From the NCBI RefSeq assembly GCF_005780165.1, contig NZ_VAUV01000009.1, positions 124,001-188,000 of the forward strand: a DNA stretch of 64,000 bases, in the 5' to 3' direction. This document shows positions 1 through 8,767 of the stretch, piece after piece. Under the pieces are notes generated by a model. The model made no database searches. It was not told where the DNA came from and saw only the letters and a program-made list of their open reading frames with translations. Both the position numbers and the translations under genes were made by a program. This DNA is from Phragmitibacter flavus (GTDB lineage: Bacteria > Verrucomicrobiota > Verrucomicrobiia > Verrucomicrobiales > Verrucomicrobiaceae). The stretch's first letter is position 1. Each line of letters starts with the position of its first letter.

Positions 1-749
1 CCCGAACCCTCCAATGAAAACGCCAGATGCCGGGTATCCTTCGCCGATACCTCACCATTCAACTTCACGTTCTTCACCAACGCCGCCGGAAACGGATTGC
101 CCTTGTGATACTTCTCCCCCGACTCAGACTCCGATTCAACCACCACCACTTCGTTGACCTGCTTGCCTTTCTCCGCCACTCCACTCAACGCCTTGAACAC
201 TCCCTCACTCCAACCCTTCGCCGCATCATCAAAATCCACATCACAATCCACCCGCGGATGCACCCTCGCCGCCCCAAGCACCTCCAATCGCTCATCCAAC
301 ATGCGCCCCGCAAGACAAAACGTCTCCCCATAATTCAGATCTCCCAACGCCAGCACCGAATACCTCACCCCATTCAACTTCGGTGACGAACCATTCAGAT
401 TCATGCCCTCCCAAAACGCCACCGCATTGTCCGGCATCTCTCCCTCACCCCAGGTGCTGCTGATCACCAAGACATTCTTCTCTTTCGACAAGTCCGCTGG
501 ACTCAGCGCCTCCATCCCACAAGCCCTTGCCTGAAATCCACGTCCATTCGCCTCCTTCGCCAGCTTCTTCGCCAAACTTTCCGCATTGCCACTCTGACTC
601 CCAAACAAAATCAACAAAGGTTCCTGAACTTCGGTAGCCACCTCGCCCGCCTGACCGCGACTTAGAACGCCCGCCAAAAATCCATTGAGCCAGGCTCGTT
701 GATCCGCCGTAAAAGGCGCACTTTCAGGAATGATGGGCACAGTGTTCAT
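1..749 (-). CDS. CysJ-like diflavin reductase (sulfite reductase flavoprotein family), partial at the left edge
   Basis: The gene is read leftward from the ATG at 749 and is cut by the window edge, so only about 249 N-terminal residues are visible. After a short leader there is a flavodoxin domain with the FMN phosphate loop LILFGSQSGNAES and the later segments SSTWGEGEMPDNA and LGDLNYGETFC. The start of the FAD/NAD-binding half follows (NGEVSAKDTRHLAFSLEGSG). This order is that of CysJ and cytochrome P450 reductases, which pass electrons from NADPH via FAD and FMN to a partner. Its place at the end of the nitrate transport cluster suggests that it donates electrons to an assimilatory nitrate, nitrite or sulfite reductase outside the window. 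The partner is inference. Confidence 0.8.
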   Translation of the reverse strand, partial: MNTVPIIPESAPFTADQRAWLNGFLAGVLSRGQAGEVATEVQEPLLILFGSQSGNAESLAKKLAKEANGRGFQARACGMEALSPADLSKEKNVLVISSTWGEGEMPDNAVAFWEGMNLNGSSPKLNGVRYSVLALGDLNYGETFCLAGRMLDERLEVLGAARVHPRVDCDVDFDDAAKGWSEGVFKALSGVAEKGKQVNEVVVVESESESGEKYHKGNPFPAALVKNVKLNGEVSAKDTRHLAFSLEGS

Positions 750-798
750 ACAATACAAATCGTGGTCAGGCGTTGGCAGCCAAGGAGGAAATCGACAA

Positions 799-2154
799 TC
801 AAAAATCAATCGTCATCTGCACATAAGCGAAGTCCGCATCATCGCTCGCGCCTGTCGCCTTCAAATAATCACCCGCAAAAAAGTGACTGTAACCCGCCAG
901 AAAGCTCAAATGCTTCGCCGCCTTCCAACTCACCGTAAAATCCAGCTCGGTTCCTGCAAAACTATCTGCGCCTGCCTTCACCGGACGAACCGCCGTCACT
1001 CCATTGGCGCGATACCATGAGTCCGCTGTATCCGCGATCCAAAAACCATGATAGTCCAGTTGCAACTTCACCGTCTTGCTCGGCATCATTGAAAAACTGA
1101 CCGCCGGGTTATGAATGTTCTGCCAGGAGAACACATCCATGTAACCATAGAACTTGTGATTGGTCGGAAACAAGTTCTGAAACGTCCCCACATCTCCATC
1201 ACTAGGATCACTGTCGCCCGTCGCATAATTGTATTCGACAAACAACCTCGGTTTCCAGGCACTTTTTAACCACACATAACCCGCCCCCCAATGACCCGCA
1301 AACGCGGTCAGATCCTTGCCCTTCACATCGCCAAACTGAAACGCCATCTCCGACTCGTAATCAAATCCACCCAGCTTGGCCGGGTCAGCCTTCACACGAA
1401 CTCCGAGCGTCGCAAAGTTGCTGTCCCCCACCGCATACGACTCATGCAAATGAAACACATACAAATCCGTCACCTGCACCGGCACCGCCTTGGTGCTGAA
1501 ATACAGACCACTGAAAATCTGATCCCTGCCCGTCTCATTGCCATCAAACGCATCACTGTCGTTAAACCCATCCTTGTCCGGCACCACCACACTCGATGCG
1601 AAAGCATCCAGACTCCACAACTCCGCTCCATAATGCAACTTCACCGCATCGAACGTGCGACCAATGTTGTTCCAGTCGAACCCACCCACAAGCCGTTCGT
1701 CACCAAAAGAAAGCAACTGCCGGCCAATCGTCACATTAAAATTCTTGTCCCCAATCTGCACATAAGCCTGACGCAAATCAATCGGATCATCCCCCTCCGC
1801 CCCCAAGGCACCAGGAACATTCGGCCGGTCCGAATCAATCTCAAACGAACTCTGCCCCTGCACATAAAACGTCAGAAAATCCGTTGGTTTGATCTTCACC
1901 CCTAGCCGCGCCCTTTGCAGCAACCACGAGTCATCGGTCAGACTGTTGACCGAATCATTAAAATCAAAGTTGTTCTCTCGATATTCAAACCGCAGACGTT
2001 CTTGAAAATCGAACACCACCCTGCCTTCAAGTAGTGACAGTGGATTATCATCCGGCGGCGGCAGCACCGGTTCTTTGGTTGACGCCTTTTCACCACCCAT
2101 AACAGGCAGGGATAAAGCAACGAAAAAAGCACATGTGGGGAGGCTAAGTTTCAT
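799..2154 (-). CDS. Outer-membrane beta-barrel porin, alginate-export-like
   Basis: A 451-residue protein with an N-terminal signal peptide (hydrophobic stretch at about 4-18) and a C-terminal phenylalanine typical of outer-membrane barrels. The body alternates aromatic and polar residues, and the pattern LRFEYRENNFDF followed by RARLGVKIKP and IGRQLLSFGDERLVG is like the alginate-export porin family (AlgE type). It lies 58 bases downstream of the second nitrate ABC ATPase on the same strand, so a role as outer-membrane entry for nitrate or nitrite is likely by context. Substrate cannot be read from the sequence. Confidence 0.75.
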   Translation of the reverse strand: MKLSLPTCAFFVALSLPVMGGEKASTKEPVLPPPDDNPLSLLEGRVVFDFQERLRFEYRENNFDFNDSVNSLTDDSWLLQRARLGVKIKPTDFLTFYVQGQSSFEIDSDRPNVPGALGAEGDDPIDLRQAYVQIGDKNFNVTIGRQLLSFGDERLVGGFDWNNIGRTFDAVKLHYGAELWSLDAFASSVVVPDKDGFNDSDAFDGNETGRDQIFSGLYFSTKAVPVQVTDLYVFHLHESYAVGDSNFATLGVRVKADPAKLGGFDYESEMAFQFGDVKGKDLTAFAGHWGAGYVWLKSAWKPRLFVEYNYATGDSDPSDGDVGTFQNLFPTNHKFYGYMDVFSWQNIHNPAVSFSMMPSKTVKLQLDYHGFWIADTADSWYRANGVTAVRPVKAGADSFAGTELDFTVSWKAAKHLSFLAGYSHFFAGDYLKATGASDDADFAYVQMTIDF

Positions 2155-2212
2155 AGATTTGGTTGATGCTTAAAAAATACTTATCACTAACAATGGGGGT
2201 AACTAACTTCAT

Positions 2213-3094
2213 TTACGCAACCTGCGTAGGCACCAGCCCCATCTGAGCTTCTGCAAGCTCAATCGAAGGCTGGAAATTCGGCTCAAGGCTCGGCCTGATG
2301 TGCGAGCGATCATTGAGAAAAGTAATCAGCCGCTCGCGCAGCTCGTAATAACGCGGATCTTCCATGATCGCCTTGCGATCCCTCGGACGCTCGAATGGCA
2401 CTTTCATGATGTCACCCAGCTCAGCCTCAGGACCATCGGTCATCATCAGCACCCGATCACTTAAGAAAATCGCTTCATCCACATCGTGTGTCACCATCAG
2501 CGTCGTGATGCGAAATTTTCGCCATAGATCCAACAACACCTGCTGCAACTCAAATCGAGTCAAAGCATCCAGCATCCCAAACGGCTCATCCAACAGCAAC
2601 ATCTTCGGCTGCAACGCAAACGCCCGCGCAATGCCCACCCGTTGACGCATCCCTTGCGAAAGCTCCGCCGGACGTTTGTGCATCGACTCACTCAGTCCCA
2701 CCACGCTCAAATAATACTCCGCCACCTGACGCCGCTCACTTTTGCTGGCCGTGAAATAAACCTGATTCACTCCCAGCATCACATTCTCAAATGCCGTCAT
2801 CCAAGGCAGCAAACAAGGCGACTGAAACACCACGCCGCGATCCGGCCCCGCCTCATCAGTTTCCCTGCCATCCAGAATGATGCCGCCCTTCGTCGCCTCA
2901 CTTAACCCTGCCACAATCGACAGCACCGTGCTCTTCCCGCATCCGGAATGGCCTATCAAAGTCGCAAACTCTCCCTCCGCCAGTTTCGCGGAAAAATCTT
3001 TTACGATCACCGACTCACCACCGTCAGTCTTCGGATACGCCTTCCACAAACGGCTGACTTCCAACATGGGTTTTGCAAACGCATTCATAGTCAT
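2213..3094 (-). CDS. nrtD: Nitrate/nitrite ABC transporter ATP-binding protein (NrtD-like)
   Basis: A 293-residue ABC ATPase. Walker A is GHSGCGKST at 48-56. The signature ([14 protein letters not shown]), Walker B (MLLLDEP) and a normal H-loop ([10 protein letters not shown]) are all present. The first codons overlap the end of the preceding ATPase by 4 bases (ATGA), so the two subunits are translationally coupled and probably made in equal amounts. It would power import through NrtB. The family also includes SsuB/TauB and CmpC/D ATPases; nitrate specificity is inferred from the adjacent NrtA and NrtB. Confidence 0.85.
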   Translation of the reverse strand: MTMNAFAKPMLEVSRLWKAYPKTDGGESVIVKDFSAKLAEGEFATLIGHSGCGKSTVLSIVAGLSEATKGGIILDGRETDEAGPDRGVVFQSPCLLPWMTAFENVMLGVNQVYFTASKSERRQVAEYYLSVVGLSESMHKRPAELSQGMRQRVGIARAFALQPKMLLLDEPFGMLDALTRFELQQVLLDLWRKFRITTLMVTHDVDEAIFLSDRVLMMTDGPEAELGDIMKVPFERPRDRKAIMEDPRYYELRERLITFLNDRSHIRPSLEPNFQPSIELAEAQMGLVPTQVA

Positions 3095-3993
3095 GGAACA
3101 AGCTCAATGGTTTCCTGTTTCTGTTCATTGCGCCGACGTGGCCCGCGATCACTAATCCACGGCCTGCTCCGCCTCATGCGCAGGTCTTCCGGTAAAATGT
3201 CTGGGAGCACCAGTTTCCTGCTGATGGACACCCGCTGCTTGGCTTTGGATTCCAAAAGCAAATTAATTAGTTCACTGCGCAAAGACTTAAACACCGGATC
3301 ATGATTGACCGCCTTGCGATCCCTCGGGCGTTCAATTGGCACCAACAAACTTTTTCCCAAGGTGGCGGGCGAAGTCGGCAACAGTGGAATCACCCGATCC
3401 GCCAACAGCAACGCCTCATCCGGATCATTCGTGATCCAAATCACCGTCTTGCGTTCCCGCTGCCAGATACTGCTGATGTCATCCTGCAACGTGGCACGAG
3501 TTAGCGCATCCAAAGCACTCAACGGTTCATCCAGCAGCAACACTTTTGAGTCCATCGACAACGCCCTCGCCACTGAAACCCGCTGCCGCATCCCACCCGA
3601 CAACTCACGCGGAAACTTGTCACCTGCATGACTCAGCTTCACCATCGCCACATGCTTGTCCACATGCGCCGCACGCTCTTCCTTCGACCACTGCGGATAC
3701 AATTGATTCACCGCGAGAGCGATGTTTTCCTTTACCGTGAGCCAAGGCAACAGCGAGTAATTCTGAAACACCAGCGCCCGATCCGGCCCGGGCCCTGTCA
3801 CCGGCTTGCCATCCAGCAGCACTTCACCTGTATCCGGCTTCGCCAGCCCAGAAATCAAATTCATCAAGGAAGTCTTGCCCGTCCCAGAGTATCCAATGAT
3901 ACAGACAAACTCACCCTCTTCGACCTCAATGTTGATGTCTTTCAACACCTCATGGTTAGCATACGATTTGGAAACATTTTTTAAAGAGATCAT
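3091..3993 (-). CDS. nrtC: Nitrate/nitrite ABC transporter ATP-binding protein with an altered H-loop (NrtC-like)
   Basis: A 300-residue ABC ATPase with Walker [10 protein letters not shown] (34-42), signature [14 protein letters not shown] (131-144) and Walker B VLLLDEP (151-157). The segment that normally reads THD in the H-loop is ITNDPDEA, so the switch histidine is asparagine (N189). The C-terminus is a short basic extension (about 230-300), without the NrtA-like solute-binding domain fused to cyanobacterial NrtC. It overlaps the next ATPase by 4 bases. Upstream it is separated from nrtB by a 463-base insertion carrying an opposite-strand gene, so its expression must read through that element or start anew. 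Confidence 0.82.
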   Translation of the reverse strand: MISLKNVSKSYANHEVLKDINIEVEEGEFVCIIGYSGTGKTSLMNLISGLAKPDTGEVLLDGKPVTGPGPDRALVFQNYSLLPWLTVKENIALAVNQLYPQWSKEERAAHVDKHVAMVKLSHAGDKFPRELSGGMRQRVSVARALSMDSKVLLLDEPLSALDALTRATLQDDISSIWQRERKTVIWITNDPDEALLLADRVIPLLPTSPATLGKSLLVPIERPRDRKAVNHDPVFKSLRSELINLLLESKAKQRVSISRKLVLPDILPEDLRMRRSRPWISDRGPRRRNEQKQETIELVP

Positions 3994-4010
3994 TGGATTT
4001 ATGATTTAAA

Positions 4011-4029
4011 ATTTATGATTGATGATTTA
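4011..4029 (+). repeat. Left 19-bp inverted repeat of the four-helix-bundle insertion
   Basis: ATTTATGATTGATGATTTA lies 11 bases before the ATG of the gene at 4041. Its exact reverse complement is at 4434-4452. A partial direct copy (ATTTATGATTTA) lies just outside at 3998-4009. The pair frames one gene and looks like the boundary of an inserted unit. Confidence 0.9.
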
Positions 4030-4040
4030 GAGGTTCCTTC

Positions 4041-4436
4041 ATGACCTCCGAAGATTTAAAAAATAGAACAATGGACTTTGCTGTTAGGGTGTTAAAGCTG
4101 GTAGCTGCGCTGCCCAAAAACGTTGCTGGCAAGACGGTCGGCAATCAGCTCGCGAGAAGTGGAACGTCTGTGGCCGCGAACTACCGCGCGGCCTTGCGGG
4201 CAAAATCGACTCCTGACTTTATCAACAAAATCACAATCATTCTTGAAGAGGCTGATGAGAGCAGTTTCTGGATGGAGTTGACCGATCGCGCGGAATTGCT
4301 CCCGCCCGGAAAGATCACCGCCCTTCGCCAGGAAGCGGAAGAACTCGTCAAAATCTTTAACGCCACCCGCAGCACCTCGAAGAGAAAAGCAGCTTCCTCC
4401 ACCAACTCCCGCAAGCGCCCCAACCAACAATCGTAA
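4041..4436 (+). CDS. Four-helix-bundle protein (S23 / 23S rRNA intervening-sequence family)
   Basis: A 131-residue protein of the small four-helix-bundle family first known from proteins encoded in 23S rRNA intervening sequences and related to Avd of diversity-generating retroelements. Diagnostic features are the N-terminal MDFAVRVLKLVAALPK, the central GNQLARSGTSVAANYRAA, KSTPDFINKITIILEEADES and WMELTDRA. The last 25 residues are a basic, Ser-rich tail. It lies on the plus strand inside a minus-strand nitrate transport operon, between nrtB and nrtC, and is enclosed by perfect 19-bp inverted repeats; the stop TAA is the first three bases of the right repeat. Its function is unknown; the family is basic and probably binds RNA. 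Confidence 0.85.
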   Translation: MTSEDLKNRTMDFAVRVLKLVAALPKNVAGKTVGNQLARSGTSVAANYRAALRAKSTPDFINKITIILEEADESSFWMELTDRAELLPPGKITALRQEAEELVKIFNATRSTSKRKAASSTNSRKRPNQQS

Positions 4437-4452
4437 ATCATCAATCATAAAT
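4434..4452 (-). repeat. Right 19-bp inverted repeat of the four-helix-bundle insertion
   Basis: TAAATCATCAATCATAAAT is the exact reverse complement of 4011-4029. It begins at the stop codon of the S23-family gene and ends 4 bases before the stop codon of nrtB. Confidence 0.9.
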
Positions 4453-4456
4453 AACC

Positions 4457-5341
4457 TCAGGCGGTTTTGAAACGGGATTCCACCACACTCATCAGGCGGT
4501 CAAGAGCATATCCAATCACCCCAATGGTCAGGATGCAGAGAATGATGTGCGCAAAACTGTTGGCGTTGTATTGCTGCCAGAGAAAGCCACCAATTCCCGG
4601 CATGCCCGTCAACATCTCCACTGCCACAATGACCAGCCACGCTATGCCAAGGCTCAGTCGGAAGCCCGTAAACATGTAAGGCAGCGTCGCCGGCACCAAC
4701 ACCTTCCACAAAGTCTGGAACCTCGACAACTTCAAGACCTTTGCCACATTAAGATAGTCCTGCGGAACCGCCCTCACCCCCACCGCCGTGTTCATCACCG
4801 TTGGCCACATGGCACAGATCGCGATGGTAAACAACGAGGCCGCATCCGAGGCACCGAAAGTTGTCTGACCATTGGCATCCACCACACGCAGTCCACTGAA
4901 AATCACCATGCCCAGCGGCAGCCATGCCAGCGGCGAGACCGGACGCAACACTTGAATCAACGGATCAAAAGCGACGGTGAACTTTTTCGACAGTCCCAGA
5001 CAGAATCCCAGCGGAATTCCGACCAGTAACGCAAGACAATAACCCTGCGCCACCAACTTTAGAGACAACCAAGTAAATCGCAGAATGCCCTGATCGAGTT
5101 CACCGCGTTTGGCAAAAGGTTCTTTGATATACAACTCGCTCGCCTTCCAGGTTTCGCTTGGAGAAGGCAGGTCCGCCGACCAGCCTTCACGCGTGGTCAC
5201 CTTCACGGTATCCCCCCAGTCATCCACCTTGGTCGTGGTCACTGACTTTCCGGCGATCATTGACCACAACAACAGACACACCAGCAGGGCGACCGTCGAA
5301 AGAAGCACGGCTTCAACTTTGTTTCTTTTTATCCAGTTCAT
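4457..5341 (-). CDS. nrtB: Nitrate ABC transporter permease
   Basis: A 294-residue inner-membrane permease of the binding-protein-dependent family. It has an N-terminal membrane segment (about 11-30), a periplasmic stretch of about 65 residues, then five or so helices. The cytoplasmic EAA-like loop is near YLNVAKVLKLSRFQTLWKVL, followed by LPYMFTGFRLSLGIAW, which is typical of NrtB/SsuC/TauC. The gene starts 26 bases after nrtA. The periplasmic insert between the first two helices (about 35-85) is longer than usual for the family. Confidence 0.88.
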   Translation of the reverse strand: MNWIKRNKVEAVLLSTVALLVCLLLWSMIAGKSVTTTKVDDWGDTVKVTTREGWSADLPSPSETWKASELYIKEPFAKRGELDQGILRFTWLSLKLVAQGYCLALLVGIPLGFCLGLSKKFTVAFDPLIQVLRPVSPLAWLPLGMVIFSGLRVVDANGQTTFGASDAASLFTIAICAMWPTVMNTAVGVRAVPQDYLNVAKVLKLSRFQTLWKVLVPATLPYMFTGFRLSLGIAWLVIVAVEMLTGMPGIGGFLWQQYNANSFAHIILCILTIGVIGYALDRLMSVVESRFKTA

Positions 5342-5367
5342 ATCAAGGGCAGGTTGGGAATTAAACT

Positions 5368-6651
5368 TCAGCTTTTGAGACTCTTGACCGCAAAGCTGGC
5401 GGCATAGGCTTCGAGATCCCCTTTTGGATCAAAACTCACTCCATCAAACAGGGTCTCAGCGTCCTCGTTGGCCCCGCCATGGGTGTAACCGATCTCCTTC
5501 ATGGCCTCCTCATAAATGTCGCTGCGCATCACCTGCTTTGCGACCCCCGCATAGTCGGGTTCGCCCTCGACAAACCCCCAGCGACGCAGTTGCGTCAGCC
5601 ACCAAGTCGCATACTTGGCCTGTGGGTAGTTGCAGTTACGCTGACTGAAAATCATGTAATTAGGATCGCGGAAGCGACGCCCATCCCCCATGTCATACTT
5701 CCCAACCAGCCGATTCAAGATCACCTCCGGCGGACAGTTGATGTAAGTGGCCGCACTTACCAGGTTCGCCTGTTCTTCGCGATTGCCAAGATCATCAAGC
5801 CACACGCTTGCTTCGTGCAACGCCTTCAACACCGCCTTCACCGTTTTGGGATTCTTCGCTGCGAACTCCTCAGTAAACGCACATACCTTCTCCGGATGAT
5901 CTTTCCAAATCCCCTGGGTGTTGATCGAAGTAAACCCAATGTCATCCACAATCGCCCTCGCGTTCCAGGGTTCGCCCACACAGAATCCATCCATCTTGCC
6001 CACCTTCATGTTCGCCACCATTTGCGGCGGCGGCACCGTGATCAACGAAATGTCCGCACCACCGCCCATCGCATCCCCAGGATGAATGCCGCCCGCCGCC
6101 AGATAATATCGCATCCACATCGCATGCGTGCCCGGTGGGAAGGTCATGGCGAAAGTCATCGGCGTGCCCCGTGTTTTGGCTTCATCCACAAACGGCTTCA
6201 ACGCCTTGGGATCATCTGCCACCTTGCCCATCAGCTCCTTCTTCAGCGTGATGGACTGGCCATTGCGGTTCAACAACCAGGGAATGATCATTGGTTTTTT
6301 CGGAGCACCTCCCAATCCCATCGTCGACGCAATCGGCATGCCGATCAACATGTGGGTCGCCTGCAGGTCCCCATTGGAGAGCGAATCACGAATCGCCGCC
6401 CAACTTGCGCCCTTGCTCACAGTGGACTGAATGCCGTATTTTTTAAACAAACCCTTCTCATGGGCGATCACGATGCTTGAGCAATCCGTCAGCGCGATCA
6501 TGCCGAAATTCATGCTGGTGGTTTCCGGTGAGTCATCCGCATAAGCGCCTCCCACCCAGCCTTTCGGCAGCCCCGCCAGCAAAGTGCCGGCACCAATGGT
6601 CTTCGCCGTCTGGCGAATCATTTCACGTCGCGTAATGGATAACTTGTTCAT
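5368..6651 (-). CDS. nrtA: Nitrate-binding protein, Tat-exported
   Basis: A 427-residue solute-binding protein of the CmpA/NrtA family. The N-terminus carries a twin-arginine signal (ITRREMIRQTAKTIG, then a hydrophobic stretch ending near GGAYA). Family motifs include FGMIALTDCSSIVIAHEKGLF, MTFPPGTHAMWMRYYLAAGG and DGFCVGEPWNARA, the latter part of the anion-binding pocket in NrtA. It would capture nitrate in the periplasm and present it to NrtB. It starts 2 bases after the stop of the upstream NasS-like gene, so the two are co-translated. Confidence 0.9.
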   Translation of the reverse strand: MNKLSITRREMIRQTAKTIGAGTLLAGLPKGWVGGAYADDSPETTSMNFGMIALTDCSSIVIAHEKGLFKKYGIQSTVSKGASWAAIRDSLSNGDLQATHMLIGMPIASTMGLGGAPKKPMIIPWLLNRNGQSITLKKELMGKVADDPKALKPFVDEAKTRGTPMTFAMTFPPGTHAMWMRYYLAAGGIHPGDAMGGGADISLITVPPPQMVANMKVGKMDGFCVGEPWNARAIVDDIGFTSINTQGIWKDHPEKVCAFTEEFAAKNPKTVKAVLKALHEASVWLDDLGNREEQANLVSAATYINCPPEVILNRLVGKYDMGDGRRFRDPNYMIFSQRNCNYPQAKYATWWLTQLRRWGFVEGEPDYAGVAKQVMRSDIYEEAMKEIGYTHGGANEDAETLFDGVSFDPKGDLEAYAASFAVKSLKS

Positions 6652-6653
6652 GA

Positions 6654-7772
6654 TCAGGTGGTTTGTAGTTTGCGTTTTTTTACAACTGGTTTGGTGGTCG
6701 CAGCCATGTCATCAATGGCGGCGTGGTAAAGGTCAGGGCGGTAACATTTCTTAACTTCGATGGCAGCCAACTCGCGCATGCCCGGCGGAATCAGCCCATG
6801 GGCCAAAAATTCATTCAACAACCACGCGCCCTTGCTATGTGTCGGCTGGTTCGCGCCATCCCGATGGAAAATATAAAAGGACTCCACGTCTTCTCTGGGC
6901 TTCACACCGTTATCAAATGGCCCCACCAACGCGGCCCTCAATATCTCGCGGCTGGCGCGCAGATAACCACTGCTCAAAATGATCTCTACGACCTGTTCGC
7001 GATTGCTGATCTTGTCGCAGAACACGCAGGATTCATAAAGCGCACGCAGCACCCCATCATGCTCAACCTTTCGCTCATCGGCAAAAGTCTCCGTAGTAAC
7101 CAGCACCTTGTCGGGGTGACCAGGCATCAAGTCCTCACTAATGACCGGGCACCAACCCACACCCCGCGACACGGCGAGCGAATTCCACGGATCACTTACA
7201 CAGAATCCATCAATCAGTCCGGCACTCAACGCCCCCACCATCTGTGTCGGCGGCAATACCACCAGACGCACATCCTTGTTAGGATCAATGCCGCCACTCA
7301 TCAACCAGCGTCGCATCAGAAAGTTATGCGAAGACGTCTGCGCCACAATGCCAAGTGTGAACAAACGCTGCGGAGTGCTGCGGATCAACTTGGCAAACGA
7401 AGCCGCATCTCTGACGCCGCGACGCCACATGTCCATGCTCAGCGTGATGGCATTGCCATTCAAACTAAACACAAACGGGACGATCGCCGGACAACTGATC
7501 CCGTTTTGCTGCAACCGCAGCGGCAACCCCAGTCCTACGATCGAATGCGCCGCATCAAGCTGGCCATACAAGATCTTCTCACGCACCGTGGCCCAGCCTA
7601 TTTCCAGACTCAGCTCCACCTCCACCCCCTGCTTCACAAACAATCCCAATGCATCCGCCACCAACAACGGCGCACAGTCCGTCAGCGCAATAAACCCGAT
7701 GCGCACCGGCTTGTGCCGGCTGGCAGTCATTGGCTTGCGAAGCGTTGGTTTGCTCACTTTCATGCCCGCCAT
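6654..7772 (-). CDS. NrtA/NasS-like substrate-binding protein without signal peptide
   Basis: A 372-residue paralogue of the NrtA next to it: it shares IGFIALTDCAPLLVADALGLF, HNFLMRRWLMSGGIDP and DGFCVSDPWNSLA. It has no Tat or Sec signal; the N-terminus is basic (MAGMKVSKPTLRKPMTASRHK) and goes straight into the fold, so it should be cytoplasmic. In proteobacteria such proteins (NasS) sense nitrate and hold the antiterminator NasT. No NasT-like gene is in this window. It is the first gene of the operon and divergent from the LysR gene, which suits a sensing role. Start codon uncertain: ATGs at 7772, 7763 and 7724 are in frame and none has a clear ribosome site. Confidence 0.7.
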   Translation of the reverse strand: MAGMKVSKPTLRKPMTASRHKPVRIGFIALTDCAPLLVADALGLFVKQGVEVELSLEIGWATVREKILYGQLDAAHSIVGLGLPLRLQQNGISCPAIVPFVFSLNGNAITLSMDMWRRGVRDAASFAKLIRSTPQRLFTLGIVAQTSSHNFLMRRWLMSGGIDPNKDVRLVVLPPTQMVGALSAGLIDGFCVSDPWNSLAVSRGVGWCPVISEDLMPGHPDKVLVTTETFADERKVEHDGVLRALYESCVFCDKISNREQVVEIILSSGYLRASREILRAALVGPFDNGVKPREDVESFYIFHRDGANQPTHSKGAWLLNEFLAHGLIPPGMRELAAIEVKKCYRPDLYHAAIDDMAATTKPVVKKRKLQTT

Positions 7773-7824
7773 TCATCGCATTTACGTGACCATGCGCCTC
7801 CGCTGAATGATTAATAAAACCGCT

Positions 7825-7852
7825 TTGTTTTGCTGAATTCGATGAATATAAT
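7825..7852 (+). promoter_or_regulatory. Promoter of the LysR gene, probably giving a leaderless mRNA
   Basis: A perfect TATAAT lies at 7847-7852, with TTGTTT at 7825-7830 and a 16-base spacer as a weak -35. The ATG is at 7859, only 6 bases after the -10 box, so transcription should start at or next to the A of the start codon. There is no Shine-Dalgarno sequence. Confidence 0.55.
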
Positions 7853-7856
7853 TCAT
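7842..7856 (+). promoter_or_regulatory. T-N11-A dyad, probable LysR operator
   Basis: ATGAATATAATTCAT is a dyad (ATGAAT, 3-base centre, ATTCAT) of the T-N11-A form bound by LysR-type regulators: T at 7843 and A at 7855. It overlaps the -10 box of the lysR gene and lies in the 86-base gap shared with the divergent nitrate operon, fitting negative autoregulation plus control of the operon. Confidence 0.55.
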
Positions 7857-7858
7857 AC

Positions 7859-8767
7859 ATGGATCACCTCCTCGACTCTCGCCAGCTGCGCGCCTTCACC
7901 GTTTTGGCCCGCGAAGGCAGTTTCACCCAAGCCGGGCGAGTTCTGCATCTCACCCAGTCCGCCATCAGTCATGCCATCAAAAGCCTGGAAGCCGAACTCG
8001 GCTGCCAGCTCTTCCATCGTCTCGGTCGACGCGCCCTTCCCACCCCCCACGGACGCGAACTGCTGCGCCACGCCGAGATGATCCAAAAACAAATGGGGCA
8101 GGCACGCATCAGTCTTGGCGCGCTCGACAAAAATCCGCGCGGCCACCTGCGCATCGGCTGCACCCCTTCCGCCTCGCAGTTCATTCTGCCCACCGTGCTG
8201 CGCGAATTCAAAGACTCCTTCCCATTATATAGTATCACCGTGGTTCCTGGCGAAACCCCCGACATCCTCACGGCTCTCGAAGCCGGCGGAGTCGATGTCG
8301 CCATCACGCTGAAACCCGTCGACACCACCCGCCTTAATGTCCGCCCGCTCTTTCAAGACGAACTCATGTTCCTCGTCAGCCCGCTCCACCCATGGGCCAC
8401 GCAGCCTCCCAAGCAGGCCGACTTCGCCCAGCAAACCTTCATCCTTCTCAGCCGCAACAGCCTCACTTTTCAGTTGGTGAGCGACTACTTCATGAAGCTC
8501 AACATCAAACCCAAGTCGATCATCGAACTCGGCAATCCCGGCGGCATCACCGAGCTCGTCAAGGTCGGCGTCGGTGTCGCCATCGGTGCTCCATGGACCA
8601 ATCGCGCCGAACTCGCTTCCGGCGAACTGGTCGCTGTGCCGTTGCTTCGCAGCCGCATCAAACGTCAATGGATCGCCACCTGCCTCAAGGACAAACCCAT
8701 CACCCTCGTTGAACAGACCCTCATCGGCCTCTGCGAAGACGTCAGCATCAGTCTTGGGGCGGCGTGA
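7859..8767 (+). CDS. LysR-family transcriptional regulator of the nitrate locus
   Basis: A 302-residue regulator. Residues 1-60 are the winged helix-turn-helix (RQLRAFTVLAREGSFTQAGR, then LTQSAISHAIKSLE), followed by a linker helix and the two-part effector domain (RIGCTPSASQFILPTVLREF; VGVGVAIGAPW). It is divergent from the nitrate uptake operon with 86 bases between, the usual arrangement of a LysR regulator and its target (compare NtcB, CysB and Cbl for nitrogen and sulfur). The effector is unknown. Its 3' end overlaps the convergent lipoprotein gene by 20 bases. Confidence 0.88.
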   Translation: MDHLLDSRQLRAFTVLAREGSFTQAGRVLHLTQSAISHAIKSLEAELGCQLFHRLGRRALPTPHGRELLRHAEMIQKQMGQARISLGALDKNPRGHLRIGCTPSASQFILPTVLREFKDSFPLYSITVVPGETPDILTALEAGGVDVAITLKPVDTTRLNVRPLFQDELMFLVSPLHPWATQPPKQADFAQQTFILLSRNSLTFQLVSDYFMKLNIKPKSIIELGNPGGITELVKVGVGVAIGAPWTNRAELASGELVAVPLLRSRIKRQWIATCLKDKPITLVEQTLIGLCEDVSISLGAA

